This document shows positions 14,586 to 23,006 of a DNA stretch of 30,726 nucleotides, one piece after another. Each line of letters begins with the position of its first letter. Position 1 is the stretch's first letter. The notes under the pieces were generated by a model. It was not told where the DNA came from. It did no database searches and was given only the letters and a program-made list of their open reading frames with translations. The position numbers and the translations under genes were made by a program. This stretch comes from Methyloceanibacter sp. (GTDB lineage Bacteria; Pseudomonadota; Alphaproteobacteria; Rhizobiales; Methyloligellaceae), in the NCBI GenBank assembly GCA_016649675.1, contig JAENXG010000006.1, forward strand, positions 1-30,726. Reading direction: 5' to 3'.

Positions 14586-16187
14586 ATGGCCCGGACCCGC
14601 CTCTCCCTCTACGACACCACGCTCCGCGACGGCGCCCAGACCCACGGAGTCGATTTCTCGCTCGAGGACAAGTGGCTGATCGCCCAGCAGCTCGACGTGC
14701 TCGGCATCGACTATATCGAGGCGGGCTATCCCGGCGCGAACCCGACCGACACGCGCCTCTTCGCCGAGACGCGCGATCTCGGGCAGGCGCGGCTCACGGC
14801 CTTCGGGATGACCAAGCGCCCGGGCCGGTCGCTTGCCAACGATCCCGGCTTCCAGGCGCTGCTCGCCGCCAAGGCGGATGCCATCTGCCTCGTCGCCAAG
14901 ACCTGGGACTTTCACGTCGATGTCGTGCTCGGCGTCAGCCTCGATGAGAATCTCGACGCCATCAGGGAGTCGGCCGGGGCCATCGTCGGAAGCGGCCGCG
15001 AGGCGCTCATCGACTGCGAGCATTTCTTCGACGGCTACAAGGCCAATCCGGATTACGCGCTGTCCTGCGCCAAGACCGCCTACGAGTCGGGCGCGCGCTG
15101 GGTGGTGCTGTGCGACACCAATGGCGGCTCGCTGCCCGAGGAGATCGAGGCCATCGTGAGCGAGGTGGTCAAGCACATCCCCGGCGATCATGTCGGCATC
15201 CATGTGCATAACGACACTGACAATGGCGTAGCCAATTCGTTAGCCGCCGTGCGCGCCGGCGCGCGTCAGATCCAAGGGACGCTGAACGGGCTTGGCGAGC
15301 GCTGCGGCAACGCCAACCTCACCTCCATCATCCCCACGTTGATGCTCAAGTCCGACTACGCCGAGCGCTTCGAGACCGGCGTCACGCCGGAGAAGCTCCG
15401 GACGCTGACACATGCCTCGCGCATCCTCGACGAGGTGTTGAATCGCGCGCCCAACCGGCACGCGCCTTATGTGGGCGAGTCGGCCTTCGCCCATAAAGGC
15501 GGCATCCACGTCTCGGCCGTGCAGAAGGACCCGCGCACCTATGAGCATGTGCCGCCTGAGGCGGTTGGTAACCGGCGCAAGCTGCTCGTCTCCGACCAGG
15601 CGGGACGCGCGAACATTCTCGCCGAGCTTGATCGCATCGGCATCGCCATCCCCAAGGACGATCCCCGCGTCGGCCGGCTCCTCGATGAGGTGAAGGAGCG
15701 CGAAGCGGTCGGCTATGCCTATGAGGCGGCCGACGCCTCCTTCGAGCTGCTCGCCCGCCGCATGCTCGGCAACGTGCCGCAATTCTTCGATGTGGATTCG
15801 TTCCGCGTTCTGGTCGAGCGCAGGCACAACGCGAATGGTGATCTCGTCACGGTGTCGGAGGCAACCGTCAAGGTGCGCATCGATGGCGCCACTGTGATGT
15901 CGGTCGGCGAGGGCAACGGCCCGGTGAACGCGCTCGACAATGCGCTCCGCAAGGATCTCGGCCCCTATCAGAGCTTCATCAACGATCTCGACCTCGTCGA
16001 TTACAAGGTCCGCATCCTGACCGGCGGCACCGACGCCGTCACCAGGGTTCTCATCGAGAGCCGCGACGGGGTGGGGAACCGCTGGTTCACGGTGGGCGTC
16101 TCGCCCAACATCGTCGATGCCTCGTTCGAGGCGCTGCTCGATTCCATCAATTACAAGCTGATCCGCGACGGCGCGCCTACGCCTTAG
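14586..16187 (+). CDS. cimA: Citramalate synthase
   Basis: A 533-aa member of the isopropylmalate/citramalate synthase family. The HMGL-like TIM barrel begins YDTTLRDGAQ (9-18) and includes LCDTNGG, the metal-ligand HVHNDTDNG, and GTLNGLGERCGNANL. The C-terminal LeuA-type regulatory domain covers about residues 390-525. It condenses acetyl-CoA and pyruvate to (R)-citramalate, opening a threonine-independent route to isoleucine. DTTLRDGAQTHGVDFS and the 530-aa length favour CimA over LeuA. It is third in the unit cysS - small membrane protein - cimA, with GAAGAG upstream of the ATG. Confidence 0.92.
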   Translation: MARTRLSLYDTTLRDGAQTHGVDFSLEDKWLIAQQLDVLGIDYIEAGYPGANPTDTRLFAETRDLGQARLTAFGMTKRPGRSLANDPGFQALLAAKADAICLVAKTWDFHVDVVLGVSLDENLDAIRESAGAIVGSGREALIDCEHFFDGYKANPDYALSCAKTAYESGARWVVLCDTNGGSLPEEIEAIVSEVVKHIPGDHVGIHVHNDTDNGVANSLAAVRAGARQIQGTLNGLGERCGNANLTSIIPTLMLKSDYAERFETGVTPEKLRTLTHASRILDEVLNRAPNRHAPYVGESAFAHKGGIHVSAVQKDPRTYEHVPPEAVGNRRKLLVSDQAGRANILAELDRIGIAIPKDDPRVGRLLDEVKEREAVGYAYEAADASFELLARRMLGNVPQFFDVDSFRVLVERRHNANGDLVTVSEATVKVRIDGATVMSVGEGNGPVNALDNALRKDLGPYQSFINDLDLVDYKVRILTGGTDAVTRVLIESRDGVGNRWFTVGVSPNIVDASFEALLDSINYKLIRDGAPTP

Positions 16188-16193
16188 CGTCTC

Positions 16194-16820
16194 TCAGAAC
16201 TTCGCGGAGACCTCGGCCTCGGCCTGCGCCTCAGCGGCGGCGGGAACGGGCGCGAGCGCTTTGTCGATCGTGGGAATGATAGCGTCGACGCCCTCGACCA
16301 CGAGTACCTTGAGCTCGAGGCCCGGGCGGATGAAGGCCTCGGCGCTCATGCGCTCAAACAGAAGGAGCACCGGGTCCCAGAAGCCTTCGATATTCACGAG
16401 CAGGATCGGCTTGGAATGCTGCCCGAGCTGTGACCAGGTGAGCTGCTCGACAAATTCCTCGAGGGTGCCGAGGCCGCCGGGCAGCGCCACGAAGGCGTCG
16501 GACTTGGCAAACATCAGCTGCTTCCTCTGATGCATGTCGTCGACGACGATGAGCTCCTGCGCCTCGATCAGCATGTGCTCGCGCTCGCTCAAGAAGCCGG
16601 GGATGATGCCGGTGACGTGTCCGCCATGGCGGAGCACCGAGCGGGCGGTCTCGCCCATGAGCCCAAGGCTCCCGCCGCCATAGACAAGGCCGATTCGCGC
16701 GTTCGCCAGGATGCGGCCAAGCGCGCGCGCGGCCTCGGCAAAGGCCGGATTTCGGCCGGAGCCCGAGCCGCAATAGACGCAGATATTCTGAAGACTCGAT
16801 ATGGTGCGCATGTCCTTCAT
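16194..16820 (-). CDS. LOG-family protein (putative cytokinin riboside 5'-monophosphate phosphoribohydrolase)
   Basis: A 208-aa protein of the LOG family (TIGR00730 type). The hallmarks are GGGSLGLMG (48-56), R99-K100 in MHQRKQLM, and PGGLGTLEE (114-122). Members cleave nucleoside 5'-monophosphates to free base and ribose 5-phosphate; the cytokinin role is proven only in some organisms. The start is placed at the ATG 16818-16820. A GTG at 16833-16835 and an ATG at 16809-16811 are also in frame. The last 20 residues are Ala/Glu-rich and probably disordered. It is convergent with cimA, with only 6 bp between the stops. Confidence 0.88.
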   Translation of the reverse strand: MKDMRTISSLQNICVYCGSGSGRNPAFAEAARALGRILANARIGLVYGGGSLGLMGETARSVLRHGGHVTGIIPGFLSEREHMLIEAQELIVVDDMHQRKQLMFAKSDAFVALPGGLGTLEEFVEQLTWSQLGQHSKPILLVNIEGFWDPVLLLFERMSAEAFIRPGLELKVLVVEGVDAIIPTIDKALAPVPAAAEAQAEAEVSAKF

Positions 16821-17000
16821 GGTCTCATCTGCCACCCGGCTTCGGCGGGCGTCAAGAAAGCCCCTCTCTAATCAATCGGGTGGCAGGGAATGGCGCGATC
16901 CGCTAGGTTGCCGCCGCCTCAGGCGCTCATGGGCTGACGTTTTTTAGCCTTCTGCGCCGCCTAGACCTCATAACGGAAACGCGCGGAAAGAAGCGCGTCG

Positions 17001-17023
17001 CCCAAGGAATTGGCCCAAGGAAT
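17001..17023 (+). repeat. Duplicated Shine-Dalgarno segment
   Basis: CCCAAGGAAT occurs at 17001-17010 and again at 17014-17023, within a 13-bp period ending TTGG. Each copy carries AAGGAA. The second lies 7 nt before the ATG at 17030 and is the likely functional ribosome-binding site. Confidence 0.6.
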
Positions 17024-17029
17024 ATTGGA

Positions 17030-17605
17030 ATGACCGTCAAAAAAGTCACCCCATGGATGATCTCATGTGCGGCCGCTATTTGCGTCGCCACGATTGGACT
17101 CGATCTTCGATCTCCTGCCGTCGCACAAGCGGCGTCATACGGGATCCAGCTTGCCGAGGACGCGCCGGCAGCGCCGAGCGAAGAAGCGGCCCCTCAACCC
17201 GGGTCCACCGCCGAGTCGCCTGGCGATGCGGCTCCGGGCGGCGAGGCTGAATCGCATATGCCGCACAAGCCGCCGATCAAGATCACGACGGTCGACTACC
17301 AGGACGGGGGTCCGGACACGGGCAAGATGAAACTTGCCGGGACAGCGGATCCCGGGACGACCCTCTATCTCTTTTTCGACGATAACCCGTTTTCCAAGCT
17401 TGTTGCCGACGCCGACGGCAAATGGAGCATTGAGGGTGACATGAAGCTTGAGCCCGGCAACCACACCTTCCGCGCCGAGCAATATGAGGAGTCGGGCATG
17501 ATCTCTGGACGAGCGATGGTGACCATCGCGCGCGTCCCGCCGGGCGCGGTCCCGGAGGGAGCCGGACCGGAAGGGGCGCCGCCGCCTGAGCCGACGACGC
17601 ATTAA
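17030..17605 (+). CDS. Secreted single Ig-like-domain protein, paralogue of the next gene
   Basis: A 191-aa protein with a signal peptide at about residues 1-34 (hydrophobic run, then AVAQA). A Pro/Ala/Glu-rich linker spans about 35-80, and one beta-rich bacterial Ig-like domain covers 82-169, followed by a Pro-rich tail. The domain matches the second Ig-like domain of the neighbouring LysM protein almost block for block (DTGKMKLAGTADPG against DTGKMRLAGTSDPG; GDMKLEPGNHTFRAEQY against TDMKLGVGQHTLRAERY). The N-terminal hydrophobic segment and the untranslated leader also resemble that gene's, indicating tandem duplication. There is no LysM or catalytic domain. It is likely periplasmic, with unknown partner. 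Confidence 0.8.
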   Translation: MTVKKVTPWMISCAAAICVATIGLDLRSPAVAQAASYGIQLAEDAPAAPSEEAAPQPGSTAESPGDAAPGGEAESHMPHKPPIKITTVDYQDGGPDTGKMKLAGTADPGTTLYLFFDDNPFSKLVADADGKWSIEGDMKLEPGNHTFRAEQYEESGMISGRAMVTIARVPPGAVPEGAGPEGAPPPEPTTH

Positions 17606-17703
17606 GCAGGCTCCTCGCGCACCAGGCGCGGCTGAACTCGTCGGGAGGGACTGACGTTCATAACGAGGACGCGGGAGAAGCGACCTCGCCAGGGGATACC
17701 GGC

Positions 17704-19311
17704 ATGCGTGGCAGAAAATTTATTTCATGGGCGATCTTGGGTGTGGCCCTGATCTGCGTCGCCGTGGCTTTGGTCTATTTCTATCTGCCGAGCTTCACGT
17801 CTCCCTCCGCCACAGAGCAGGCGCCGGTGGCCGGAGAGACCTCGGGGCCTGCGGCCGAACCGCCGGGTCAGCAAGCCGAAGTTCCCGCCGAGCCGCCGTC
17901 CAAGCCTCAAGCCGAGGCCACGGATACTGTCCAGCCGCCATCGAAGCCCATGACGGTGCCGAGCTTCGACGTCGTCCTTGTCGAGCCAAACGGCGAGGGC
18001 GTGCTCGCCGGCCGTGCCGAGCCCGGCTGGACCGTGAGCGTCGAGAGCGACGGCACGAAAATGGCCGAGGCCACGGCCGACGAGCAGGGCGAGTGGAGCG
18101 TCGTCCTGGAGAAGCCGCTGCCGCCCGGCGACTATGTGCTCTCCTTGCAGACCATTTCGCCCGACGGGACGCGCGCGCTCTCCTCGCAGCAGACCGTGTC
18201 TGTCGCCGTGGCCAAGGCCGAGAAAAAGGAGCCCGCGTCCGTCCCGGAAACTGTCGCGGCGGTGCCGCACGCTGAGGCGGCGAAGCCGGCGCCAGCAGAG
18301 GCCGATCAAAAGGTCGCTGCCCAAGTCGAGTCTAAGCCGGAAGCGCCGAACGAGACATCGCCGGAAGCAGCGCCTCGGGAACAGCCGCAAGCGGGCGCTG
18401 CGGCCGGAGAGCAGGCGAATGCTGCACCAAGTTCCGCGCCTCCGAGCGCGCCACAACCGTCGCCGCAAGTGCAAACGGCAGATGATGCGTCAAGCGCCCC
18501 AACGCCGGCAGCAGCCCCAAAGCCCGAGCCAACCACACAAGCGGTGTCACCGCAAATTGCCGAGGCTGAGGCTGGAGCGAAGCCTGCGGGGGCCCAAGGT
18601 GCGAGCGGCGGCGAGCCGTCGCCCTCGCCACAAGCGCCCGCAGAGAAGAGCAACGCGCCGTCGCCAAGCCCGTCGAAGGCCACGATCGCCATCAACACGG
18701 TCGGCTACCAAGACACTGACGCGGACACTGGAAAGATGAGGCTTGCCGGCACGAGCGATCCCGGAGCGGCGATCCAACTCTATTTCGACGACAAGCCGTT
18801 TGCCAACGTGATCGCCGACAGCGCGGGTCGTTGGAGCGCCGAGACCGACATGAAGCTTGGTGTGGGCCAGCATACGCTCCGTGCCGAGCGATATGACGAG
18901 ACGGCGCGCACGCCGGCCGGGCAAGCGACGGTGACTTTCGAGCGAAGGGCGCCGCAAGTCGTTGCCAAAGCGCCGGCAGCGGCGGCCGTGCCCTCCGCCG
19001 CAGCCTCTCAACCGGCGCCCGCGCCAAGCGAGGCAAAACCGAGCGCAACCGCGCCGAGCCCTGCCGCCTCGCCGCAAGTGGCGGCCATCGAGACGGGAAA
19101 CGCGGAGCCGGCGCCGAAGCGGATTGTGCATCACAAGAAGGGACGGCCCAGCGTCTACACTATTCGCCGCGGCGATACGCTCTGGGGCATCGCCAGGCGC
19201 TATCTCGGCGGCGGCTCGCGCTACACCTCGATTTATCACGGTAATCGCCGAGTGATCCGCGACCCGGACGAGATCCTTCCGCAGCAGAAGGTGAAGCTGC
19301 CGAAGCGCTGA
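17704..19311 (+). CDS. Membrane-anchored Ig-like/LysM peptidoglycan-binding protein
   Basis: A 535-aa protein with one N-terminal transmembrane helix (about 8-27) and the remainder in the periplasm. The first Ig-like domain is at about 83-170 (PNGEGVLAGRAEPGWTVSV). A long Ala/Pro/Glu-rich disordered linker runs to about 325, the second Ig-like domain is at 326-415, and a second linker follows. The C-terminal LysM domain is at 485-533 (YTIRRGDTLWGIARRYLG, ending ILPQQKVKLP). LysM binds the glycan backbone of peptidoglycan, so the architecture suits a tether from inner membrane to cell wall. Proteins of this layout are common in Hyphomicrobiales and uncharacterised. A strong intrinsic terminator follows. 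Confidence 0.88.
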   Translation: MRGRKFISWAILGVALICVAVALVYFYLPSFTSPSATEQAPVAGETSGPAAEPPGQQAEVPAEPPSKPQAEATDTVQPPSKPMTVPSFDVVLVEPNGEGVLAGRAEPGWTVSVESDGTKMAEATADEQGEWSVVLEKPLPPGDYVLSLQTISPDGTRALSSQQTVSVAVAKAEKKEPASVPETVAAVPHAEAAKPAPAEADQKVAAQVESKPEAPNETSPEAAPREQPQAGAAAGEQANAAPSSAPPSAPQPSPQVQTADDASSAPTPAAAPKPEPTTQAVSPQIAEAEAGAKPAGAQGASGGEPSPSPQAPAEKSNAPSPSPSKATIAINTVGYQDTDADTGKMRLAGTSDPGAAIQLYFDDKPFANVIADSAGRWSAETDMKLGVGQHTLRAERYDETARTPAGQATVTFERRAPQVVAKAPAAAAVPSAAASQPAPAPSEAKPSATAPSPAASPQVAAIETGNAEPAPKRIVHHKKGRPSVYTIRRGDTLWGIARRYLGGGSRYTSIYHGNRRVIRDPDEILPQQKVKLPKR

Positions 19312-19355
19312 CGCGCTTGGCGCGGGAGGGTCGCGGCCCTATATCTAGCTTGTAG

Positions 19356-19382
19356 AGGGCAGCGCTCGACGCTGCCCTTTTT
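19356..19382 (+). terminator. Rho-independent terminator after the LysM gene
   Basis: A perfect 9-bp stem AGGGCAGCG/CGCTGCCCT with loop CTCGA is followed directly by a T-run. It lies 45 bp after the LysM stop and 33 bp before the ABC exporter, so it separates the two units. Confidence 0.9.
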
Positions 19383-19414
19383 GCCGCGGCAACGCCTGAT
19401 AGAAGCGAGCTCTC

Positions 19415-21349
19415 ATGCAAGATCGGCTGCCGCAATCGCGAAGCGACGCCGTGCTTCAGGCGCGGACGGGGCACGTCATCGTCTTGCGCGAGCTGCTTCC
19501 CTATGTCTGGCCGGCCAACCGGCCCGACTTGCGGCTCCGCGTGGTTTTCGCGCTCGGCGCGCTGGTGATCGCCAAGATCATTACCCTGGCCGTGCCCATC
19601 GCCTACAAGGCCATCGTCGATGCGCTCACCGGCCCTGCGAGCGCTCATGATGTCGCCGAGCTCTCCGCCTTCGGCCTTGCCGCCATCCCGGCCATGCTGA
19701 TCGTGGCCTACGGCGTCGGCCGGGTGCTGATGGTGGTGTTCGCGCAATTCCGCGACGTGTGGTTCACCGCGGTCGCCCAGCATGCCGTGCGCGCGCTCGC
19801 CAAACGCACCTTCCGGCATCTCCATGCGCTGTCGCTCCGCTTCCACCTCGAGCGCCGCACCGGAGGGCTGAACCGCGTCATCGAGCGGGGCGTCACCGGG
19901 GTCGACACCATCGTGCGCATGGCGATATTGAACTCGATCCCGACCGCGGTCGAGCTCATCATGATCTGCGGCCTCGTCGCCTATTATTTCGGCTGGATTT
20001 ACGTGTTGGTCGTCTTTCTCACCGTCGCCTTCTATGTGACCTTCACCTTCTGGGCGAGCGAGCGGCGGATCTCGATCCGGCGCGACATGAACGACTCCGA
20101 CACCGAGGCGCATTCCAAGGCGGTCGACAGCCTGCTCAACTACGAGACGGTGAAATATTTCGGCAACGAGGAGCTTGAGGCGCGGAGATTCGATTCCTCC
20201 ATGGCGCGCTACGAGAAGGCCGCCATCCGCACCTATAGCTCGCTCGGCCTGCTCAATACCGGGCAGGCCATCATCTTCACCGTCGGGACCGTGGTCTGCA
20301 TGCTGCTTGCGGCGCGCGACGTCACCGGCGGCACGCTCACCATCGGCGGCTTCGTCATGATCAACGCGATCCTGATGCAGCTTTATGTCCCTCTCAACTT
20401 CATGGGCATGGTCTATCGCGAGATCAAGCAGGGCCTGATCGACATCGAGACCATGTTCGCGTTGTTGCACGAGACGCCGGAAATCGTCGACCGGCCGGGC
20501 GCCAAGCCGCTCCGCGTCACCAAGGGCGAGATCAAGTTCGAGAACGTCTCCTTCGCCTACGACCCCGAACGCCCGATCCTCAAGAATGTGAGCTTCGAGG
20601 TGCCGGCGGGGAAGATGGTGGCCATTGTCGGACCGTCGGGCGCAGGCAAATCCACCATCTCGCGCATCTTGTTCCGCTTTTATGAGCTTTCCCGAGGGCG
20701 GGTCACCATCGACGGCCAGAATATAAGGGACGTGACGCAAGACTCGCTCCGTGCGGCGATCGGCATGGTTCCGCAGGACACCGTGCTGTTCAACGACACG
20801 ATCGAGTACAACATCCGCTATGGCCGGCCCGAGGCGAGCGAGGGCGAGGTGCGGGAGGCGGCGCGGCTGGCGCAGATCCACGCGTTCATCTTGACGCTGC
20901 CGCAAGGCTACGATGCGCTGGTCGGCGAGCGAGGCCTCAAGCTTTCCGGCGGCGAGAAGCAGCGGGTTGCCATCGCCCGCACCATCCTCAAATCGCCGCC
21001 GATCCTGATGCTCGACGAGGCCACCTCGGCGCTCGACAGCCATACCGAGATGGACATCCAGGATGCGCTCGAGCGGGTGGCGCGCGAGCGCACGAGTCTC
21101 GTCATCGCGCACCGACTGTCGACCGTTGTCCAGGCCGACAACATCATCGTGCTCGACCATGGCGAGATCGTCGAGCAGGGCACCCATCTCGAGCTCCTCG
21201 CCAAAGGCGGTCTCTATGCCAGCCTGTGGGCGCGCCAGCGCGAGGCCGACGAGGCGCGCGAGCGGCTGGCGCAAGTGCTCGACGAAGATGTGCTCAAGGA
21301 ATCCCGTGCCGCTGAGCGCCTCGAGGACGAAGCCCTTGCGTCAACCTGA
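19415..21349 (+). CDS. ATM1-type ABC exporter (half-transporter)
   Basis: A 644-aa fused transmembrane and ATPase protein. The membrane domain spans about residues 40-330 and includes the ATM1-family stretch AVDSLLNYETVKYFGNE. The nucleotide-binding domain has Walker A GPSGAGKST (406-414), signature LSGGEKQ (510-516) and Walker B ILMLDEATS (from 530), followed by the H-loop AHRLSTV. Homologues include mitochondrial Atm1 and Novosphingobium Atm1, which export glutathione-linked sulfur or metal conjugates, and work as homodimers. It heads a chain with psd, pssA, cysD and cysNC. The specific substrate is inferred from the family only. Confidence 0.92.
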   Translation: MQDRLPQSRSDAVLQARTGHVIVLRELLPYVWPANRPDLRLRVVFALGALVIAKIITLAVPIAYKAIVDALTGPASAHDVAELSAFGLAAIPAMLIVAYGVGRVLMVVFAQFRDVWFTAVAQHAVRALAKRTFRHLHALSLRFHLERRTGGLNRVIERGVTGVDTIVRMAILNSIPTAVELIMICGLVAYYFGWIYVLVVFLTVAFYVTFTFWASERRISIRRDMNDSDTEAHSKAVDSLLNYETVKYFGNEELEARRFDSSMARYEKAAIRTYSSLGLLNTGQAIIFTVGTVVCMLLAARDVTGGTLTIGGFVMINAILMQLYVPLNFMGMVYREIKQGLIDIETMFALLHETPEIVDRPGAKPLRVTKGEIKFENVSFAYDPERPILKNVSFEVPAGKMVAIVGPSGAGKSTISRILFRFYELSRGRVTIDGQNIRDVTQDSLRAAIGMVPQDTVLFNDTIEYNIRYGRPEASEGEVREAARLAQIHAFILTLPQGYDALVGERGLKLSGGEKQRVAIARTILKSPPILMLDEATSALDSHTEMDIQDALERVARERTSLVIAHRLSTVVQADNIIVLDHGEIVEQGTHLELLAKGGLYASLWARQREADEARERLAQVLDEDVLKESRAAERLEDEALAST

Positions 21350-21367
21350 GCAAAGTACCGCGGCCGC

Positions 21368-22105
21368 ATGACCGACCGACACAGTCTTCTCGACAGCATC
21401 ACCGGCGCGCTCGTCCCTATTCACCGGGATGGCTATAAGTTCGTGTTCGGCGCCGCGCTCGCCACACTCTTCTTGTTTTTGGTGTTACCCCCGCTCGGCT
21501 GGCTGGGGGCGATCGCGACGGCAGGTTGCGCCTATTTCTTTCGCGATCCGGATCGGGTGACGCCGTCGCGCGAGGGGCTCGTGGTGAGTTCCGCCGACGG
21601 CAAGGTAGCTTCGGTCACCGAAATCGTCCCGCCGCGAGAGCTTGAGCTCGGCAGCGAGATGCGGACGCGCATCTCTGTGTTCCTGTCCGTTCTCGACGTG
21701 CATATCGTGCGCGCGCCGGTGACGGGGCGCATCATCAGGAGCCATTACGTGCCCGGCGCGTTCCTCAACGCCGAGCTCGACAAGGCGAGCGAGGAGAACG
21801 AGCGGCGCGCCCTTGTCATCGAGACGGAGACGGGTGAGAAGATCGGCGCGATGCTGATTGCCGGGCTGATCGCGCGGCGGATCGTGACTTTCGTGGGCGA
21901 GGGCGCTAGCGTGGCAAGAGGCGAGCGCATCGGCCTCATCCGCTTCGGCAGCCGTGTCGATGTCTATCTGCCGGCAGGCGCGCGCCCCTTGGTCGCGGTG
22001 GGTCAGACCGCGATCGGCGGCGAGACGGTGCTGGCAGAGCTTGCGCGGAGCGAGGGCGCGCGCGAGCTAAACTCTGTGGTCCAGTCAGATAGGGTGCGTG
22101 GGTAG
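21368..22105 (+). CDS. psd: Phosphatidylserine decarboxylase proenzyme
   Basis: A 245-aa short-type Psd. The N-terminus has a hydrophobic membrane segment (FVFGAALATLFLFLVLPPLGWLGAI), then FFRDPDR. The self-cleavage site is RFGSR, with cleavage between G194 and S195 creating the pyruvoyl group. HIVRAPVTG carries the conserved His. It converts phosphatidylserine to phosphatidylethanolamine at the inner membrane. It starts 18 bp after the ABC exporter and its 3' end overlaps the likely pssA start, so the two consecutive pathway enzymes are made together. Confidence 0.95.
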   Translation: MTDRHSLLDSITGALVPIHRDGYKFVFGAALATLFLFLVLPPLGWLGAIATAGCAYFFRDPDRVTPSREGLVVSSADGKVASVTEIVPPRELELGSEMRTRISVFLSVLDVHIVRAPVTGRIIRSHYVPGAFLNAELDKASEENERRALVIETETGEKIGAMLIAGLIARRIVTFVGEGASVARGERIGLIRFGSRVDVYLPAGARPLVAVGQTAIGGETVLAELARSEGARELNSVVQSDRVRG

Positions 22106-23006
22106 CCGCGAAATGTTCCCTCCCTTCGATCCAGAAAGAGACGACCGCAAACGGCGTCCGCTCGTCTTCTCGCGCGGCCAGGTGCCGGTCAGGGTGCTGA
22201 TCCCCAACATCTTCACCCTGGTGGGACTCTGCGCGGGGCTCACCGCCATCCGCATGGGGATCGAGCATCGCTGGGACCTCGCGGTGGCGACGCTCGTGTT
22301 CGCGGCCTTTCTCGACGGCATCGACGGCCGCGTCGCCCGCCTGCTCAAGGCCTCCTCGCGCTTCGGCGCCGAGCTCGACAGCCTCGCCGACTTCGTCAAT
22401 TTCGGCGTGGCGCCGGCCATCATCATGTTCAACTGGGCGCTCGACGATCTGAAGAGTCTGGGCTGGATCGCCGTGCTGGTGTTCGCGGTGTGCTCCGCAC
22501 TCCGGCTCGCCCGCTTCAATGTCTCGCTCGACCGCACCGACCTCCCGGCCTGGAAGAGCAACTATTTCGTGGGGGTGCCGGCGCCTGCCGGAGCATTGAT
22601 CCTGCTCCTGCCGATCTATGCCCAGGATCTCGGCCTGCATTTGCCGAGCCTGACCCCGCTCGTGCTCTTCTATACGCTTGGCATCGCGCTGCTCATGGTG
22701 AGCAACGTGCCGACCTTCTCGGGCAAGCTGATTGGGCAGAAGATCGCCCGCGAATATGTGCCCCCCGTCTTCGTGCTGGCTGCGCTCTTCATGGCGATGC
22801 TCTTGACCTATCCCTCGCTCACGCTTGCGATCGGCTCTTTGGCCTATCTCGCGGTGATCCCAGTCTCCGCCTATCGCTATCTCGCCGAGGAGCGCAAAGC
22901 CGCGCAGACCGCGAAAGCCCAGAACGGCAAGAGCCGCGTACATGGCGATCATGCGAAGGGGCCGCCGCCGGCCAGCGCCAATATGAGCCCGGGATCCAAG
23001 CCATGA
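22098..23006 (+). CDS. pssA: CDP-diacylglycerol-serine O-phosphatidyltransferase
   Basis: A 302-aa multi-pass membrane enzyme making phosphatidylserine from CDP-diacylglycerol and serine. The CDP-alcohol phosphotransferase motif is complete: D73-x2-D76-G-x2-A80-R81-x8-G90-x3-D94-x3-D98. About eight hydrophobic segments follow up to residue 265, and the last 35 residues are polar. The GTG at 22098 overlaps the psd end by 8 bp; an ATG at 22113 is the alternative. The stop overlaps the cysD ATG (ATGA). Its product is the substrate of the upstream Psd. Confidence 0.94.
   Translation: MGSREMFPPFDPERDDRKRRPLVFSRGQVPVRVLIPNIFTLVGLCAGLTAIRMGIEHRWDLAVATLVFAAFLDGIDGRVARLLKASSRFGAELDSLADFVNFGVAPAIIMFNWALDDLKSLGWIAVLVFAVCSALRLARFNVSLDRTDLPAWKSNYFVGVPAPAGALILLLPIYAQDLGLHLPSLTPLVLFYTLGIALLMVSNVPTFSGKLIGQKIAREYVPPVFVLAALFMAMLLTYPSLTLAIGSLAYLAVIPVSAYRYLAEERKAAQTAKAQNGKSRVHGDHAKGPPPASANMSPGSKP

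Noticed and set aside
18240..18700. Ala/Pro/Glu-rich stretch in the LysM gene as a DNA tandem repeat
   Set aside because: There is no fixed repeat unit at DNA level. It is low-complexity linker coding sequence.
19160..21274. A 704-codon open frame on the minus strand opposite the ABC exporter
   Set aside because: It mirrors the exporter's codon periodicity, has Asp/His/Arg/Gly-rich composition without domains, and the plus-strand gene has complete ABC motifs.
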